From: an uncultured Corynebacterium sp.
Lineage (GTDB): Bacteria > Actinomycetota > Actinomycetes > Mycobacteriales > Mycobacteriaceae
Assembly (NCBI RefSeq): GCF_937999985.1
Contig: NZ_CALLDG010000212.1
Location: 1-6,202 of the forward strand
Direction: 5' to 3'
DNA length: 6,202 nucleotides
The translations under genes and the position numbers were made by a program. Position 1 is the stretch's first letter. Each line of letters starts with the position of its first letter. Shown here piece after piece: positions 5,267-6,202 of the stretch. Below the pieces are notes generated by a model that ran no database searches, was not told where the DNA came from, and was given only the letters and a program-made list of their open reading frames with translations.

Positions 5267-5352
5267 GGGCCGGGAGGCCCGTTGGCCCTCCACCGGGGAG
5301 GTGGCCGGCACCCCGCCGGGACGGGGCGCGGATCCAAGCGGCGCACGCTTGG
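5267..5352. other. Hairpin-dense GC-rich leader of mobA
   Basis: At least four short perfect stems follow one another: GGGCC/GGCCC (5267-5280), CCACC/GGTGG (5290-5304), CCCCG/CGGGG (5311-5326) and CCAAGCG/CGCTTGG (5334-5352). The block lies between oriT and the mobA start on the side that would enter the recipient last. It may fold in the mobA mRNA leader, or as single-stranded DNA during transfer. No role can be read directly from the sequence. Confidence 0.45.
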
Positions 5353-5393
5353 CCCCCACGGAGTGGCCCCTCGGGAGAGCGCGCTTACGCTGA

Positions 5394-5440
5394 ATGTTAC
5401 CACCGGTAACATGTAAGTGCGCCCTAATCTTTGATTAGGG
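5394..5440 (+). other. oriT: oriT: RSF1010-type nick region flanked by two hairpins
   Basis: A perfect 8-bp inverted repeat, ATGTTACC (5394-5401) and GGTAACAT (5405-5412), precedes TAAGTGCGCCCTA (5414-5426), which matches the RSF1010/MOBQ nick core. By analogy the nick falls in the GCG/CCC step near 5421/5422 on the plus strand. A second perfect inverted repeat, CCCTAATC (5422-5429) and GATTAGGG (5433-5440) with a TTT loop, starts right after the predicted nick. The position between divergent mobA and mobC-like genes supports the call. The mobC-like gene would enter the recipient first. On the minus strand TGG plus TAACAT (5402-5394) could be an extended -10 box for mobA, inside the first hairpin. 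Confidence 0.88.
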
Positions 5441-5459
5441 ATTTCCTTGCTGGTAGAAT
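5431..5459 (+). promoter_or_regulatory. Promoter of mobC-like copy A
   Basis: TTGATT (5431-5436) and TAGAAT (5454-5459) are separated by 17 nt, with a TGG extended -10 directly before the -10 box. The nonamer TGGTAGAAT is the same one used ahead of rep gene 2. The -35 box lies inside the hairpin that follows the nick site, so relaxosome occupancy of oriT could repress this promoter (inference). Confidence 0.7.
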
Positions 5460-5504
5460 CATATCACCATACGGATGATGCAGACCATGTAAGGAGCCGT
5501 TTCG

Positions 5505-6017
5505 ATGGTGAAGAGCCTGGATGAGCAGATCAAGTCCCTGCAGGAGAGGCAGGCCCAGCTCAAGGCCCGCGAGAACGACCTCATGGCGCGGCGCAGGGAA
5601 CGCGAACGCAGGGCCCGCACCAAGCGCCTGATCGAGGTCGGCGCGATGGCCGAGTCGGCCGCGGGCTTCGAGGGCGGCGACGAGAGGGCCAAGGAGCGCA
5701 TAGCCCGCCTCGTGCAGCTCGGCTCGCTGGTGGAAGCCATGTGCTCCACCGACGTGATGGACAACTACACGAGCCGCGAGGACCTCAAGACCACCGTCAC
5801 CAAGGCCCTGGAACACAACGTCAGAACCAGCGATGGCATGAACTGGAACCTGCACGACCTGGTGTACGAGGCGCTGAGCGAGGAATGGGGCAGAAGGGAC
5901 GGCGAGATCAGCGACCTCTGGGCGGACGACGGGCCAAGCGGATACCAGCCACCCTCATACGAGCCGGTCAACCCCGAACGCAGGACTCCCCAAACGCCCT
6001 CCGATGGCCTGATCTGA
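5505..6017 (+). CDS. MobC/TraD-like relaxosome accessory protein (copy A)
   Basis: This is a 170-residue, highly charged protein. Residues 1-45 are a heptad-like helix (SLDEQIKSLQERQAQLKARE) followed by a basic stretch (RRRERERRARTKRLIEVGAMAE). Such small proteins, often labelled MobC or TraD, are encoded next to MOBQ relaxases and help the relaxase load or melt oriT. Location directly downstream of oriT and divergent from mobA supports that role. The middle (about 55-150) is mixed charged helix, and the tail is Pro-rich with GYQPP. AAGGAG at 5491-5496 lies 8 nt before the ATG. It shares its plan with the protein at 1294-1713 but is 31 residues longer. The family label rests on pattern resemblance; the gene symbol is left empty. 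Confidence 0.8.
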   Translation: MVKSLDEQIKSLQERQAQLKARENDLMARRRERERRARTKRLIEVGAMAESAAGFEGGDERAKERIARLVQLGSLVEAMCSTDVMDNYTSREDLKTTVTKALEHNVRTSDGMNWNLHDLVYEALSEEWGRRDGEISDLWADDGPSGYQPPSYEPVNPERRTPQTPSDGLI

Positions 6018-6030
6018 CGTCCAAAAAAAA

Positions 6031-6049
6031 GGCGCCGTGCGCCCTTTTT
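6031..6049 (+). terminator. Rho-independent terminator after mobC-like copy A
   Basis: GGCGC (6031-6035) pairs with GCGCC (6039-6043) across a CGT loop, followed by C and five T residues (6045-6049). It starts 13 nt after the stop codon. The A tract at 6023-6030 can pair with the T tract, so it could work in both directions. Confidence 0.78.
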
Positions 6050-6050
6050 A

Positions 6051-6092
6051 AATCTTTTAAAATCTTTTTACATTCTTTTAGGCCCTCCGCAG
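6051..6092. other. Tandem T-rich 10-mers, candidate unwinding element of origin A
   Basis: Three tandem 10-mers, AATCTTTTAA (6051-6060), AATCTTTTTA (6061-6070) and CATTCTTTTA (6071-6080), are followed by AGGCCCTCCGCAG (6080-6092). They lie 46 bp before the iterons. The same arrangement at 1756-1786 in module B supports a shared origin function, probably strand opening. Confidence 0.55.
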
Positions 6093-6125
6093 CCCTTGGA
6101 AACATTGGGCTCAGAGGATGTTACT

Positions 6126-6202
6126 GGGGACAAAAAGGGAGCGAACCGGGGACAAAAAGGGAGCGAACCGGGGACAAAAAGGGAGCGAACCGGGGACAAA
6201 AA
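6126..6202. repeat. Iteron array A, distal part (22-bp direct repeats)
   Basis: Three perfect tandem copies of a 22-bp unit (begins GGGGACAAAAA, ends GGGAGCGAACC) lie at 6126-6147, 6148-6169 and 6170-6191, followed by the first 11 bases of a fourth at 6192-6202. The unit is identical to that at 1-66. Together the two blocks form one iteron array across the circular junction, upstream of the Rep_3 gene at 169. Tandem repeats of this length next to a Rep_3 gene are the standard Rep-binding sites of iteron-controlled theta origins. The true copy number is uncertain, because the ends overlap ambiguously by 55, 33 or 11 bases. Confidence 0.9.

Overview
The window looks like one complete, small, mobilisable theta-replicating plasmid cut inside its iteron array. 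Both ends carry the same 22-bp tandem repeat: three copies at 1-66 and three and a half at 6126-6202. The last 55 bases repeat the first 55 (the phase also permits 33 or 11), as expected of a circular molecule opened by an assembler. High GC coding sequence, Rep_3 initiators beginning SN(E/D)EIVK and an RSF1010-like MobA resemble small Bifidobacterium plasmids. That host assignment is inference from gene style, not from a search.

Layout, read as a circle. Module A is a MobC/TraD-like coiled-coil gene (5505-6017), a terminator, T-rich 10-mers (6051-6080), the 22-bp iterons, a 14-bp inverted-repeat operator and rep gene 1 (169-1062). Module B follows in the same order: a second MobC/TraD-like gene (1294-1713), a terminator, T-rich 10-mers (1756-1775), degenerate 21-23-bp iterons (1814-1938), an inverted-repeat operator and rep gene 2 (1973-2884). 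The modules are related but strongly diverged, so the plasmid appears to carry two origins, most simply explained as an old cointegrate or module duplication.

From 2885 to 3467 there is no long gene. The stretch holds several GC-rich hairpins and a small, apparently frameshifted membrane-protein gene on the minus strand. A secreted protein of unknown function (3468-3971) has a clear signal peptide, a consensus -10 box and a palindrome at its predicted transcription start. It lies between two imperfect 35-bp direct repeats and is the only obvious cargo.

The transfer region is a MOBQ relaxase gene on the minus strand (4035-5237), a leader dense in GC-rich hairpins, and an oriT at 5394-5440 with an RSF1010-type nick core between two perfect 8-bp hairpins. 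A good extended -10 promoter for the downstream mobC-like gene overlaps the second hairpin, so relaxosome binding could repress that gene. No type IV secretion, coupling protein, partition, toxin-antitoxin or antibiotic-resistance gene is visible. Transfer would therefore need a helper element.
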